Shown in pieces: positions 1 to 10,911 of a stretch of 64,000 bases of DNA (position 1 is the first letter of the stretch; each line of letters opens with the position of its first letter). The position numbers and the translations under genes were made by a program. Origin of the DNA: Bolinopsis microptera (Eukaryota > Ctenophora > Tentaculata > Lobata > Bolinopsidae); contig NC_087079.1 of assembly GCF_026151205.1 (NCBI RefSeq), forward strand, positions 13,233,945 through 13,297,944, in the 5' to 3' direction. The notes under the pieces were generated by a model. It did not search any database and was not told the DNA's origin. It saw nothing but the letters and a program-made list of their open reading frames with translations.

Positions 1-1130
1 ATGCCTGTGTTCCGTTAGAAACCGCCAATTTGGAGATATTTTCTTGTGTTTGAAGTCATATCTCAAGTTTGGCACATAGAAATTCTCCCAAACTCGTACA
101 CATTATCCGTCATATAGCCATGTAATTATCTGGAAAGTTTAAAGAAAATCTATCAGTCCGATCTTGAAATATATTCCTGTGTTCCGCCGAGACCGCCAAT
201 TTGGAGATATTTTCTTGTGTTTGAAGTCATATCTCAAGTTTGGCACATAGAATTTCTCCAAAACTCTAACACATTATCCGCCATATAACCATGTAACTAT
301 CTCAAAAGTTTAAAGAAAACCTATTGGTCAGGTCTTGAGAAAATTGAAAATATATTCTAAGTTATTCACTAAAACACTCGATTTTCGACCAATCCATATT
401 ATGGTACAGTTTTGTCGAGTTTGAAGTCATATCTTAAGTTTGGCACATAGAAATTTGCCCAAACTCGCACGGATTATCTGTCTTATAGCCATGTAACTAT
501 CTGGAAAGTTTAAAGAAAATCTATTGGTCAGATCTTGAGAAAATCGAAAATATATTTTAAGTTATTCACTAAAACACTCGATTTTCGACCAATCCATATT
601 ATGGTACAGTTTTGTCGTGTTTGAAGTCATATATCAAGTTTGGCACATAGAAATTCGCCCAAACTTGCACGGATTATCCGTCTTATAGCCATGTAACTAT
701 CTGGAAAGCTTAATGAAAATCTATCAGTTAGATCTCGAAATATATGCCTGTGTTCCGTTAGAAACCGCCAATTTGGAGATATTTTCTTGTGTTTGAAGTC
801 ATATCTCAAGTTTGGCACATAGAAATTCTCCCAAACTCGTACACATTATCTGTCATATAGCCATGTAATTATCTGGAAAGTTTAAAGAAAATCTATCAGT
901 CAGATCTTGAAATATATTCCTGTGTTCCGCCTAAACCGCCAATTTGGAGATATTTTCTTGTGTTTGAAGTCATATCTCAAGTTTGGCACATAGAAATTCG
1001 CCCAAGCTTGCTCAGATTATCCGTCTTATAGCTGTGGAAATATCTGGAAAGTTTAAAAAAATTCTATCAGTTAGATCTCTAGATAATCGACTTTCGTCAA
1101 ATATTGTACCATGGTACAGTTTGGTACGGA
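1..1130. repeat. Satellite array, about 170-200 bp monomers
   Basis: The phrase gaagtcatatctcaag (or a close variant) recurs at about 52, 225, 423, 623, 795 and 965, a spacing of 170-200 bp. Two monomer types are mixed. One contains accgccaatttggagat and is about 172 bp. The other contains cgaccaatccatattatgg and is about 200 bp. The array runs off the left edge and degrades after about 1130. Short open frames inside it are not credible genes. Confidence 0.9.
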
Positions 1131-1363
1131 AAGTCCAACTCCCGAAATTTGGCAACTATCAACATCATGGCACAATTAAGTCGCATGCCCAGTAAATTGC
1201 TAATCAAATGTACAATCTACAGTGTATGAATTCATGAACGAATTTATTAAGGCAGATTGGTATAACAACTATCGTAAATGCTATTTTGTATTAACAGTGG
1301 AAAGTGTTCTTAAGGGAGACTGTTGTGCAGCCATGCCGGGAGTTATAAAACACGTCATTAAAA

Positions 1364-1621
1364 ACACTTTCCAACTACAAAACTTAACCACAAAACCAGC
1401 TTTGAGCACTATTTCTAGGTTCTGAAACGACTAAATGATGCGAATTATAAATCCTCAGAGCTGATCCCACTCTACATTAAAAACACCTTCCAACTACAAA
1501 ACTTAACCACAAAACCGACTCTGAGCAGTTAGCACTATTTCTAGGTTCTGAAACGACTAAATGATGCGAATTATAAATCCTCAGAGCTGATCCCACTCTA
1601 CATTAAAAACACTTTCCAACT
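1364..1621. repeat. 120-bp tandem repeat, left part
   Basis: About two copies of a roughly 120-bp unit containing tctaggttctgaaacgac and cagagctgatcccactcta. The same unit, in the same orientation, resumes at 5691-5975. The array is therefore split by the element at 1622-5690. Confidence 0.9.
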
Positions 1622-2112
1622 GGATTGTTCAGCCCTTCACCTTCATTGTTCAGCCCTACACTAATAGCATACGTTTGTTTAATTTGCTCTCTTATCTGCT
1701 TTCTTATCTCGCCTTGTTTAACGGTGAGATATTGTGCCTTTCACCTTGTGGTCTTATATTTGATCCTTCGAACAGCTGTTGAGCAATGAAACGCATACAT
1801 AATCTTAGCAAAATGAATATATTTCTTTTATCTTCAGCATTTAATCAGTCACATAATCTGAGAATATCAATGGTTAGTTTGAAAATGTCAAAAATTCTCA
1901 TCAAAAATGTAGTAAAGTCTCAAAAAATTAATTTAGCATCTCGTAAAAATGGAATAGTTTAAAATCGGAACAAAATTAATCGCATATACTATAATAATGT
2001 GGAGTCTGCAGCAGTTCATTAAATCAAAAAGACGCAATTCAAAAATTGATAGACTGCATATATAAACAAAAAATGGACGATTTAAAAATAAAATTCGGGA
2101 CACCATGAAAAA

Positions 2113-4416
2113 TTAGCTTCCAGAAACGGAATTCACATTGTTCAGGCCAAACGGATAAAGTGTCTTCAATTTGTTAATATAAAACTGTTCTGACTTTCTA
2201 ATATTATCTGGGGATGTAGAACACAAAATATCAAAATGGAAACTTTCATTGAAAACAGATCTCTCCCTCAAATTATGAACTGAAAAAAGATGTGCCCCTA
2301 AAACATTCTCGTCATCAAAATCTCTGTGGCTCTCAACATTCCCCTTACTACTCGCCTCTAAAATCTCATAATATTTACTGCGATGACCATTCACACGTTG
2401 GCTGAGGCTGGTGATTGTTTTTCCCACGTATACGTTATTAACAGTACAAAGTTTGCATGTCGCGCCGTACACAATGTTGCGTGTCTTACAGTTACCACCT
2501 TGAGTTCTGACTGAGTGTCCATTATTGGAGACCATGGAATTGCCACTAACAAGGTGACAAGTTTGGCAGGGTCTGCCTTTCTTCTTCTCACCAGGTTTGG
2601 TGCATGGGTCAGTTGTTCTTGACTCTGAACCTAAGGCAAGCTTCTTTCTCTTGAATAAAGTGTCCTTTAAGTTAGGGGCTCGTCTGGTCACCACTTGGAG
2701 TTTAGGGATCCTCTCAGGGTTCTCACTGCTCCATGTACGGCTATTTGAGATGATGTTACTGGCCTCTTTAGCCTTTTCCTTGGTTTCCTCATAGCCCGCA
2801 CCGAATGTAACAATCCATGGTGTGAAAGAAGGGGGACCCTGATCCTTTGCCTTGTACTGTAAAGTTCTTGGTATCGATCTGACATCACTGATGACCTCTC
2901 TCACCATATCAGTAGGATATGAAGACCGTTCAAAAAACAACTGAAGCTCTGCCAATCTCTCATCCAGCAAGACGTCATCATTGATTATCCTTCTGTATCG
3001 AAGTGCCTGTGAGAAGACTAAACTCCGGAAGGTATGTCGTGGATGGAAACTTGAGAATTCTAGATACCTGTTGGCGTCAGTAGGTTTCCTAAACAGATCT
3101 GTTGTGAGTCTCCCTCCAACAAACTTGTACTGAATGTCCAGGAACTGAGTGAACTCCGTGATTGGTTTCACTTCGTATGTAATATCTAAGCCATAGTTAT
3201 CAACCATCTTACTGCGTAATGACCCTACCCATTCTTCAAAACCAATCATAGAACCTCTCCACATCCCTTGGCCCGAAATATCATCCACAAACCGATCAAG
3301 GTTCTTGAGCTCCTCTGGTCTAACAACCGGGTCGTAAACCAGACTCTTTAGGACAAAGAACAAAGCAATGTTACCGCAATCCACTGAATTGATACCTCCA
3401 GTGGGTACACCGTTAACGACCTCATACCAGTTGTCTGCATTCTTCAAGACTGCCGAATCAAAACTAAGCTGTATCAGTCCCTTCAGCCAAGTCCTGAACT
3501 CCTCAGACCAATCTGGTCTACACGACTCCATAGCATCATCTAAGGCTGACATCACCAAGCTATGTTGCAGAGAATCGTATAGAGAAACAATATCAATACT
3601 GAAGCTGATCCAAGTATCGACTACTTGTCCGGAAGCTGCCAATTCCTCGAGTTTTATGAGAGCTGCAGTTGAATCTTTAACAAGATCTATACAGTAATCC
3701 CTGGCAAGAGGTCCCAACCACTTCCAAACAACAAACTTATCTGATCTTGCAGTTACTCCTCTAGAGAGATCAGTCACGAATCGACTGGGTGGAATCTTTT
3801 TCTCTCTAATTTCAGTCTCAGTCAGCTTGTGAATTTTCAGTAATGGGTAACCATACGGAATATCGGGCTTGACTAGATCTGAAGTGCTCTGTGAAAGAGT
3901 GTCCCGATCAGACTTCTGAATCAAACCAACCACACACTTAGACTGTTCACCACTTACATACTTCCGCTCCAAACCAGATGACCACAGCTCTAACAACCTC
4001 CCTCTCAAAGATCCAGTAGGATCAGTTTGCAAAGGTCTGTATCTCAAAGGGTCCTCAACTTTGGCAGAAGTGATATCCTTGATTATCTGAGGGGTGACAA
4101 TGATTATCGCACCGCCCTTATCAGCCGATGTTATGGCTATTAAGCCATCCTTGACAGCCTTCTTCAACCACATATACCCTTCACTCTCATAGCGGTTCAT
4201 ATTAGATTCAAGTTTTCTGGGCTTGAAGTTGTCTACAAAATTGACAATGTTGTCTTTTGCAGACTTGATGGCTGGGTCTTCAAAAGAAGTACAAGGAGCT
4301 GTTACTGGTTTCTTCAGTAGCTCCATAGGAACTTCGTTATCCCGTGCTGAGTTCTTAAAAACAGCTTTCCATGCTTGTTTGTTGGCAGCATTGTACCCAT
4401 CTACTTTGAACTGCAT
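2113..4416 (-). CDS. Penelope-like reverse transcriptase with GIY-YIG endonuclease
   Basis: The protein copies RNA into DNA for transposition. The open frame reaches 4611, but I prefer the start at 4416 (MQFKVDGYN), because the upstream part is antisense to the divergent ORF and unlike the family; that gives about 767 aa. Visible motifs, in order: ADKGGAIIIV; the RT core with SFSIDIVSLYDSLQH, GVPTGGINSVDCGN and FVDDISG (the YxDD position, FVDD here); the thumb motif FLDIQYKFVGGRLTTD followed by FRKPTDANRYLEF; a CxxC...H linker (CQTCHLVSG); then a GIY-YIG nuclease (NIVYGATCKLCTVNNVYVG, RVNGH, C-terminal EQFYINKL). The order RT then GIY-YIG is that of EN+ Penelope-like elements. No internal stop or frameshift is seen, so this ORF could still be functional. 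The C-terminus ends GLNNVNSVSGS. Confidence 0.93.
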   Translation of the reverse strand: MQFKVDGYNAANKQAWKAVFKNSARDNEVPMELLKKPVTAPCTSFEDPAIKSAKDNIVNFVDNFKPRKLESNMNRYESEGYMWLKKAVKDGLIAITSADKGGAIIIVTPQIIKDITSAKVEDPLRYRPLQTDPTGSLRGRLLELWSSGLERKYVSGEQSKCVVGLIQKSDRDTLSQSTSDLVKPDIPYGYPLLKIHKLTETEIREKKIPPSRFVTDLSRGVTARSDKFVVWKWLGPLARDYCIDLVKDSTAALIKLEELAASGQVVDTWISFSIDIVSLYDSLQHSLVMSALDDAMESCRPDWSEEFRTWLKGLIQLSFDSAVLKNADNWYEVVNGVPTGGINSVDCGNIALFFVLKSLVYDPVVRPEELKNLDRFVDDISGQGMWRGSMIGFEEWVGSLRSKMVDNYGLDITYEVKPITEFTQFLDIQYKFVGGRLTTDLFRKPTDANRYLEFSSFHPRHTFRSLVFSQALRYRRIINDDVLLDERLAELQLFFERSSYPTDMVREVISDVRSIPRTLQYKAKDQGPPSFTPWIVTFGAGYEETKEKAKEASNIISNSRTWSSENPERIPKLQVVTRRAPNLKDTLFKRKKLALGSESRTTDPCTKPGEKKKGRPCQTCHLVSGNSMVSNNGHSVRTQGGNCKTRNIVYGATCKLCTVNNVYVGKTITSLSQRVNGHRSKYYEILEASSKGNVESHRDFDDENVLGAHLFSVHNLRERSVFNESFHFDILCSTSPDNIRKSEQFYINKLKTLYPFGLNNVNSVSGS

Positions 4417-4485
4417 CTCATCAAAATCCGGGCAGGGTATCCATCCAGGACCATACCATTTCACCTTGTGGCTTAGCCTTGCATC

Positions 4486-5334
4486 ATGGCAGCTGTGGAC
4501 AACACGGAGATCGACAGTATTATGTTTAAAGCTGAGGATTGGATGACAAGAGTTATGGATCAGTTCGGTTGTGAAGAACCAATTCACATAACTTCTGTAT
4601 TGTGCAAACACTTTTTGACTAAAAGGACATTAAATCTAGAGGATAAGGAAAAGTTTGCATTTGGTTCGCTTTCAAAATGACAATTTGAAGAAGATGAAAA
4701 ACAGATTGAGCTCAATCAAGGATCAGTTGATTGAGAATCAGAAATTGGTCATCAGCGCTCAGGAATCAATAATTGACTGCAGAAACAGTTGCAGGCAGTG
4801 CAGACCGTCGTCAAAGACACGGTAGAAAGTCAGTTTAAATCGTACAGCGATACAGTTCAGGAAAACGTCAAGGTTTTTCAACCTGAAAGTTCAGTTACTG
4901 CCGAGACTTTGAAGGAAGTCGTCAAGTCTGTGGTGCAAGCAGAAGACCGGAGCAAGAACACTATGATTTTTGGTTTGCCTGAAGATTCCAGTAAAGACTT
5001 GAACAAAACTGTCGAAGAAATTTTTGAAGAGATTGGACTGAAACCAGCAATGGAGCTCAGTAGAGTTGGCAAGTCGAAGGAGAAAACTACTCGGCCAGTC
5101 AAGGTTACTCTGTCCAGTTCCAGTACAGCCTATCAAAAAATCAGTCAAGCTCGAAAGCTGCGACAATCAGAGAAGTTGAGCTCAGTCTTCATTAGTCCAG
5201 ACCGCTCTTTGGAGGATCGTGTTAAGCACAGACTTCTTGTTCAAAACCTGCATAAGAAGAAAGAAGCTGAGCCAAACAAGCACCACTACATCAAAGGAGG
5301 GACAATTCATACTGAAGAAAAATCAGTGAGATGA
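4486..5334 (+). pseudogene. Divergent ORF1-like RNA-binding protein, frameshifted
   Basis: Plus-strand ORF pieces head-to-head with the Penelope-like ORF. Piece 1 (4486-4680) starts MAAVDNTEIDSIMFKAEDW. The reading then moves to another frame (KKMKNRLSSIKDQLIENQK, about 4687-4790) and returns to the first frame at about 4780 for the last 181 aa. The last part has a coiled-coil-like segment, then a domain with NTMIFGLPED, ELSRVGKSKEKTTRPVKV and SVFISPDRSLEDRVKHR, like the RRM plus C-terminal domain of LINE ORF1 proteins. At least two frameshifts make it a damaged copy. Similar ORFs are, from memory, common in cnidarian and mollusc annotations, but I cannot name the family. It could belong to the Penelope-like element or be a remnant of a separate LINE. 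Confidence 0.65.
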
Positions 5335-5690
5335 GTGTGGCTTTCACTAGAGTGCATTTTTTACAATACATGTGTTGTTATTTCATTAGGGACGATAGTG
5401 TTTGTATGAGGATGGGAACTTGCCCCGTTGTGATACAATTTTTTGTTTGATTGAGTCATTCATTCTGGCCGTTGGCGGTTGGAGCACACAAAACTTTAAG
5501 TTTTCGCGATATTTATCAGATGAGGTTTAAATTCCATCGTAAAGTTGCTGTTCTACACAGTGAGGCATTTTTTCATCAAGAGTGCAGTGCCCTTGTGAGG
5601 GATTATTACGATTTTTATAATACATATATTTGTTAAGATTTAAATTGGTCATTAGAACCACCCGGGCACCGTCTAGGTTTTCAATCAACT

Positions 5691-5975
5691 AAAAAACTTA
5701 ACCACAAAACCGACTCTGAGCACTATTTCTAGGTTCTGAAACGACTAAATGATGCGAATTACAAATCCCCAGAGCTGATCCCACTCTAAATTAAGAACAC
5801 TTTCCAACTTCAAAACTTAAACACAAAACCAGCTTTGAGCACTATTTCTAGGTTCTGAAACGACTAAATGATGCGAATTATAAATCCTCAGAGCTGATCC
5901 CACTCTACATTAAAAACACTTTCCAACTACAAAACTTAACCACAAAACCAGCTCTGCGCACTATTTCTAGGATCG
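5691..5975. repeat. 120-bp tandem repeat, right part
   Basis: About 2.4 further copies of the roughly 120-bp unit seen at 1364-1621, in the same orientation and with a few substitutions. The array ends at ctaggatcgatt. Confidence 0.9.
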
Positions 5976-8133
5976 ATTACAATTCTATTTGTACCTATAG
6001 CATATGTCAGTACACCTGCGAGCAAATGAGGATCAACATTTTAAACAGCTATTCATTAAACTTATATATAAGGTATAACACAACTACAAGTGGCACTGAT
6101 GCAGATGAATCATGGATAATTATTGACTGTTGACGAAAACTCGAAGTTTGAAATCCAAAGTATAAAGCTGCATGTAGTAGAAACGTAATTGGGAAATCAG
6201 GATTAAATATGATCACACGTAACGCGCGGATATAACATGTGCTTTATCCAATGCGAAACTAAAAGTGATGAAATAAGAAAATCGACTGTAGAGTGATTTA
6301 GCGCGACCGGTTAAAGATATTGTTAAGAGCAGAGAGTTTTAGGGAAACAGAAAGTTTATTTTAACATCTCTGTTTTGGTTATCAGAGAGTTCAATTTTAC
6401 ACCTCTGTTTTGGCTATAGCAGGAGAGTTAAGGAAATATTTAGCACATAGAGTTTTGGACGAGCAGAGAGTTTATTTTAACATCTCTGTTTTGGTTATCA
6501 GAGAGTTCAATTTTACACCTCTGTTATGATTATTGGAAAGATTGTTTAGGAAATTGTTTATAGATTGCTCGGAAGAGTGGGAGATTGTTAATACTTTTCT
6601 GGGGATACTTAAGAGTGGAGATATTGAAGGGATGTTACACTTTTTGATTTGAGAAGAACTGATTTTGCAGTTAAAGTTCACAGTTAAATAACTATTCGAA
6701 TTATTGACATATTATTTGAGGAACTCTGAGATATTGTAATTACAATTCTTAAACGGTTTATTCAAATTAAAGTATTTTCCCTTGTCACCTTGCAGAACAA
6801 AATATAAAGGAAAAGAGCCTTTTATCAGCGTCACGCAGTACGTGTAGACACATGGCTATGTGAAGCCCCTATCAATAAGATTTCCTGGGATTAAATTAAT
6901 AAATTAAAAATAATGATTTCAAATTCAAGAAATTAGAGATATTTGTTTTCTTTTTTGACAACACAAGGATTTTTATGCAAATATTGAACTGAACTGTTTC
7001 TTTTTCTCAGTATAACTTTGTATTTAATTGACGATGTCAATTCATCGCAGCTCGGCGCGGCACAGTAACGCATCGCGCTACAACTTAGTATCACGTCGTG
7101 ACCCCCACGGTCGTTTCACTGTAAAGTTTCTACGATACAGCTAGGGGGAGTCACGCACTCGTGCGCGACGGGTCATACAACAAATGACAAGTATAACTAT
7201 AATTTATATTTTATATTTTTCTAAAACAAGCAACTAACTTTTTCTGCATAATGCATAATTTATATTTCTAAACTAGTTTCATTTTTTCCCTCAAATAGGG
7301 ATCTTCGTTTAATAAGTAAATTATTAGGTTTGCTGGCCATATTTTTAAAGATTTACCAATGGATTAATTTATATATTATGACTATCGATTTTCGATTATT
7401 CATTGATTCTTTATAAATTTTAATCGAATCCGTGGAGACCATGCTATGAATTTTAATCGTAACTGAGAAAGAGAGACATGCATTGTATTGCCACATCACA
7501 TGTATTGCTACATCACTTTCAAGGATAGGACGTATGTTAAGAATTTCAGCCAACCTCTGATTTTCATTGTTTGTCATACTACTTTGTACTTATGGTATGG
7601 TGGCATTGTTACGTCCAAAGTTGTGAAGAAAGCTCATTACATATCGGGTTCATCACAAACATCTTTTTGTATGAGAATTATGACTGTGGAGAATTTCCTA
7701 GGTCGCAGGTATCACATCTACATGATGCATAGCTTGGATGTTCCGTGCAGAACTTAATATTCGTGTAAGGGCATTGAAAAAACCTTGAATGTAGCGATTT
7801 CAACTCATTTTGGTAGAACTGTACCATTCCCGTTAGCTATTTGCTGTGCTCTGCTGATGGCATTACTTATTGTGACTAATTTTTAATTTTATACCTTTTG
7901 ATGTTTTTTGTAGAGTGACTTAGCACAGTATCATCTTGGCAAACCCTGCCTATCAAAAATTCATCTGGACTAACGCTCCCAGGCCCGCACATTCCCTGCC
8001 CCGTTAGTTGCCTGTCCGTTTACAACCCAATCAGCAGTTAAGGACAGAGTCATATACCAAATGAGCATTATATTTTCAATGTTATAAATTTGCTGATTCT
8101 GTAAAATGTGTTAAAATTAAATTTCATGTTTCA
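5976..8133. other. Gene-free stretch with a 116-bp tandem duplication
   Basis: No gene seen. A 116-bp tandem duplication lies at about 6356-6535 (both copies contain tttattttaacatctctg). A dispersed GC-rich repeat lies at about 7035-7185. The rest is AT-rich and open only by chance. Confidence 0.6.
7035..7185 (+). repeat. Dispersed GC-rich repeat, copy 1
   Basis: Contains gacccccacggtcgtttcac followed by cgatacag and gggtcatacaac. The reverse complement of 43015-43120 has the same words in the same order. A hairpin-prone GC segment (cgcactcgtgcg) lies between them. Parts are also related to 20695-21260. Confidence 0.7.
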
Positions 8134-8555
8134 TTGCAAGCTGCCAAGGCCTCCTCGCCAAAACTAGAATTCTATAACTTAATTAAACATGATTTCGAAC
8201 CAGAGGCATATCTACGAATTATCAAAATACCTGATGTTCGAAATAGTCTGACAAGGTTTCGTATCAGCTGCCACAACCTCTACATCGAAAGGGGTAGATA
8301 CGAAACCCCCCTTGTACCAAGAGAAGAACGTTGGTGCACCTACTGCTTTTTTAGCAAAGGGCTCAAGCCCATTGAGGACGAAAGTCACGTATTCAGTATT
8401 GATTGACTGTTTGCTCTATTCCTCAGTTAGGGAAAAATTCAATTTCCATCCCCAAAACATTACTGACCAACAAAACTCTAGATCCTACCACACTCACTGC
8501 CACAGCAAGAGCAATCCATTCTCTATGTGAACGAAAATTATACAGTCTATTATAA
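8134..8555 (+). pseudogene. LINE C-terminal fragment, frameshifted
   Basis: The plus strand encodes RNSLTRFRISCHNLYIERGR and then ERWCTYCFF and EDESHVFS, the C-terminal zinc-like region often seen in LINE reverse transcriptases (LTKFR.S.H.L.IE.GR, C..C, E.E.H). It breaks at a stop at about 8404. It continues in a second frame as DCLLYSSVREKF and in a third as PTTLTATARAIHSL, up to a stop near 8555. The RT domain itself is absent, so this is a truncated copy. The clade cannot be told from so little. Confidence 0.7.
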
Positions 8556-10911
8556 GAGCCCAGATTTCCACTCAAATACTGGCAAGTGCATAATGCTATA
8601 GGACCTTAAAATAAGATTGAACCATACAAACTCGATTTATCTATTTTTCTAAAACTAGCATTATATAACATTTCTAAATTATCCCTACACACTTGTAAAT
8701 AATTAGAATTTTGTAACTTAAATTATTTCAGAATTACAACTATTGTGTACTCAATACAAAAATAAAAGATACAATTTTAAATTTGTTTCACTAAAATTTG
8801 TTTCACTAATAAAGTAATTATCACTTTTGTATCCTTGTATCCTTGTTTCCTTGCATTTCTTGTTTCATTGAGACGTTAAACAATGTCTGTCATTAGTAAT
8901 CGAAGATTTCTCTTCTCAAGAAATTGCTTGTCTGGGAGGCCCTGGTGAAATCTGTGCTCTTGTATAACTGTACTAGTACATGTGCTGAGGCGCATTCCAT
9001 TCAAATCGATCTAGAAATTGTTTGGAACATCGTCATTACACATAATAATGATGTAAAATTTTTAATTATCAGGTCTACACAGTGCATATTTTTATCAGTA
9101 AGTTTTATCCTTACCGTATTCTTTCACAGGGGGACTCTCAATCCACCGCTTCGGCGGGTAGTTGATACACCTTTCACAAGCAAGAGCCACTTTATGAATA
9201 TTCAAACAATATACACACAATATAGCAATGGCCAATTGGCTGACTATAAGGTCATGGCCTGAACAAACAATTTTTTTAAATAGTCAAGTGATGCTAAAGC
9301 AGAGCACAAATGTGTAATAAGTTAATAGATTAAAAAACTGATTCATGTGATGCATTACGCAGAGCACAGATAAAAATACTGATTCAATGATTAAAATTAC
9401 AGCTGTGAGTGTCAATAAATTACTGTGTCATAAAAAAGGAACGTATATTGTTCGGGACACCTAAAAAAGGAACGATGTACACGTGATCTGAGATACCAAT
9501 ATCTCAATATCAAAAGGATAGTGTCTAGAGACATTCATAGTCCATGGTGGCAGGTATCAAGTTAAACGAAGTTACACTGACTGGCAATGTATACGAGCAA
9601 GAGCCACTTTTGTCTACTTGCTGTGAGGTGTCTCAGCTACTTGGGTTAGGGTCCCCCTTTTTTTTCTTTTTTTTAATTCTTCCACATCCTTTTGATTTTA
9701 GACAGTTGTCCTCTATGCAGGACTGATCAACTCTTTGAGATGTTATTTTACCGTCGAAGTACTTGAACACATTGTTGTACATTGCTGTTTATAATCCAGC
9801 TTACCTCTAGCACAGTGCAGTGTGAGAGGCTTTTATTTAGATTCTCCTTGTGTCAAGTGTGTTCAATACCTAACAATCCTCTTCATTTCTCAAATGTGCT
9901 GGTTTCTAGATGTGCACTTCGAAAATGATTTCATTTTATACTAGATACAATTTAAATAGACATAGGCATGCCCTTTAAAACGGCATTTATAGATGATATT
10001 ATTCTGGAGTCTTTGCTGGGATAGCGGGGGTCCCCTGTGTAAACGTACATTTCTGACCAAACCAAGTATTTCAAAAAGTTTTTATTTAAACTCTATTAAA
10101 ACCAATGAAACAATAAGTTTTCAACGAAACAATAAGTTTTATTTTACATTCCTTTAATCATAAATAAAATAAGAGCTTAAACCACGAATTGTTAACTAGA
10201 AGTAAACTTGAGGAAATATTCTTTTGGTGATTGTATATTATTATTTAAAAAAACTTTATTTGGTTGTTAGTATTTTTATTATGGCAAGTGGTTGAATTTA
10301 GGGGGATTTAGTGAGACAGGGTCAGTTTCTCTATTGTCTTAGAAAAATTTCTACTTTACAGTAGGCAATGCTGAGTGGCAGGAATGAAGGACCAAAACGC
10401 TTAAGGCTAACAATGGCCCATTTACAAACCACTTCAGACAAAAGAAGTATAGAACTGTATGCCTCTCTTACTTTTAACTCTACCACGGTAACCTGTTTTC
10501 CTGCATTCTAAAATGGTTCTATACTTCTTGTCTGAAATTGTTACTTGTATATAATTGTACATAATTCTGACTAAATGTCAAAGTGGGTATCTATGTAATT
10601 TCCGTAATAATTTAATGGTTACCTTCATGCCCACAGTTCAATGTTTTAACCAACCATACCAATATATCATACTTAATACTCATTAACTTATTATCTATTT
10701 ACTATATGTTTTAATTCCTAGTCCTTAAAAGGGTACTCTATTAACAGTTTTTGACTGATTTGAATGTCCTGCACAGCAGATCGAAGCATCTCTAAATTTT
10801 TTACTATTATTATTGTATTGCTGTGTAGATTTGATTCTAATTCTAATTCTAATTAAATGTGCAATGGTGTAGTTTTTCTACGGTATTACTGCCCAATCTC
10901 CTCATCTTGCA
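8556..10911. other. Gene-free stretch
   Basis: No gene seen. The stretch is AT-rich with simple runs (a T-tract near 9660). The only structure I can support is the inverted repeat at 10433-10536. The phrase gcaagagccactt occurs at about 9180 and again at about 9597. Confidence 0.5.
10433..10536. repeat. Inverted repeat (hairpin)
   Basis: The arm at 10433-10455 (ttcagacaaaagaagtatag plus three bases) is matched by the inverse at 10516-10536 with one extra A. The loop is about 60 bp. It may be a small MITE or hairpin; no target duplication was identified. Confidence 0.6.

Larger units (their letters stand above)
1622..5690 (-). mobile_element. Penelope-like retroelement inserted in a tandem array
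   Basis: The interval between the two halves of the 120-bp array holds a complete GIY-YIG Penelope-like ORF on the minus strand and a divergent damaged ORF on the plus strand. The array breaks at caact (1617-1621) and resumes after another caact (5686-5690), which looks like a short target-site duplication. The outer 490 bp (left) and 350 bp (right) are non-coding; gttcagccct occurs twice near the left end. The boundaries are inferred from the array break. It remains possible that the repeats are the element's own tandem pseudo-LTRs. Confidence 0.75.

Noticed and set aside
4417-4611. The 65 N-terminal residues of the Penelope-like open frame
   Set aside because: They are largely antisense to the divergent plus-strand ORF; the next Met gives a family-like start.
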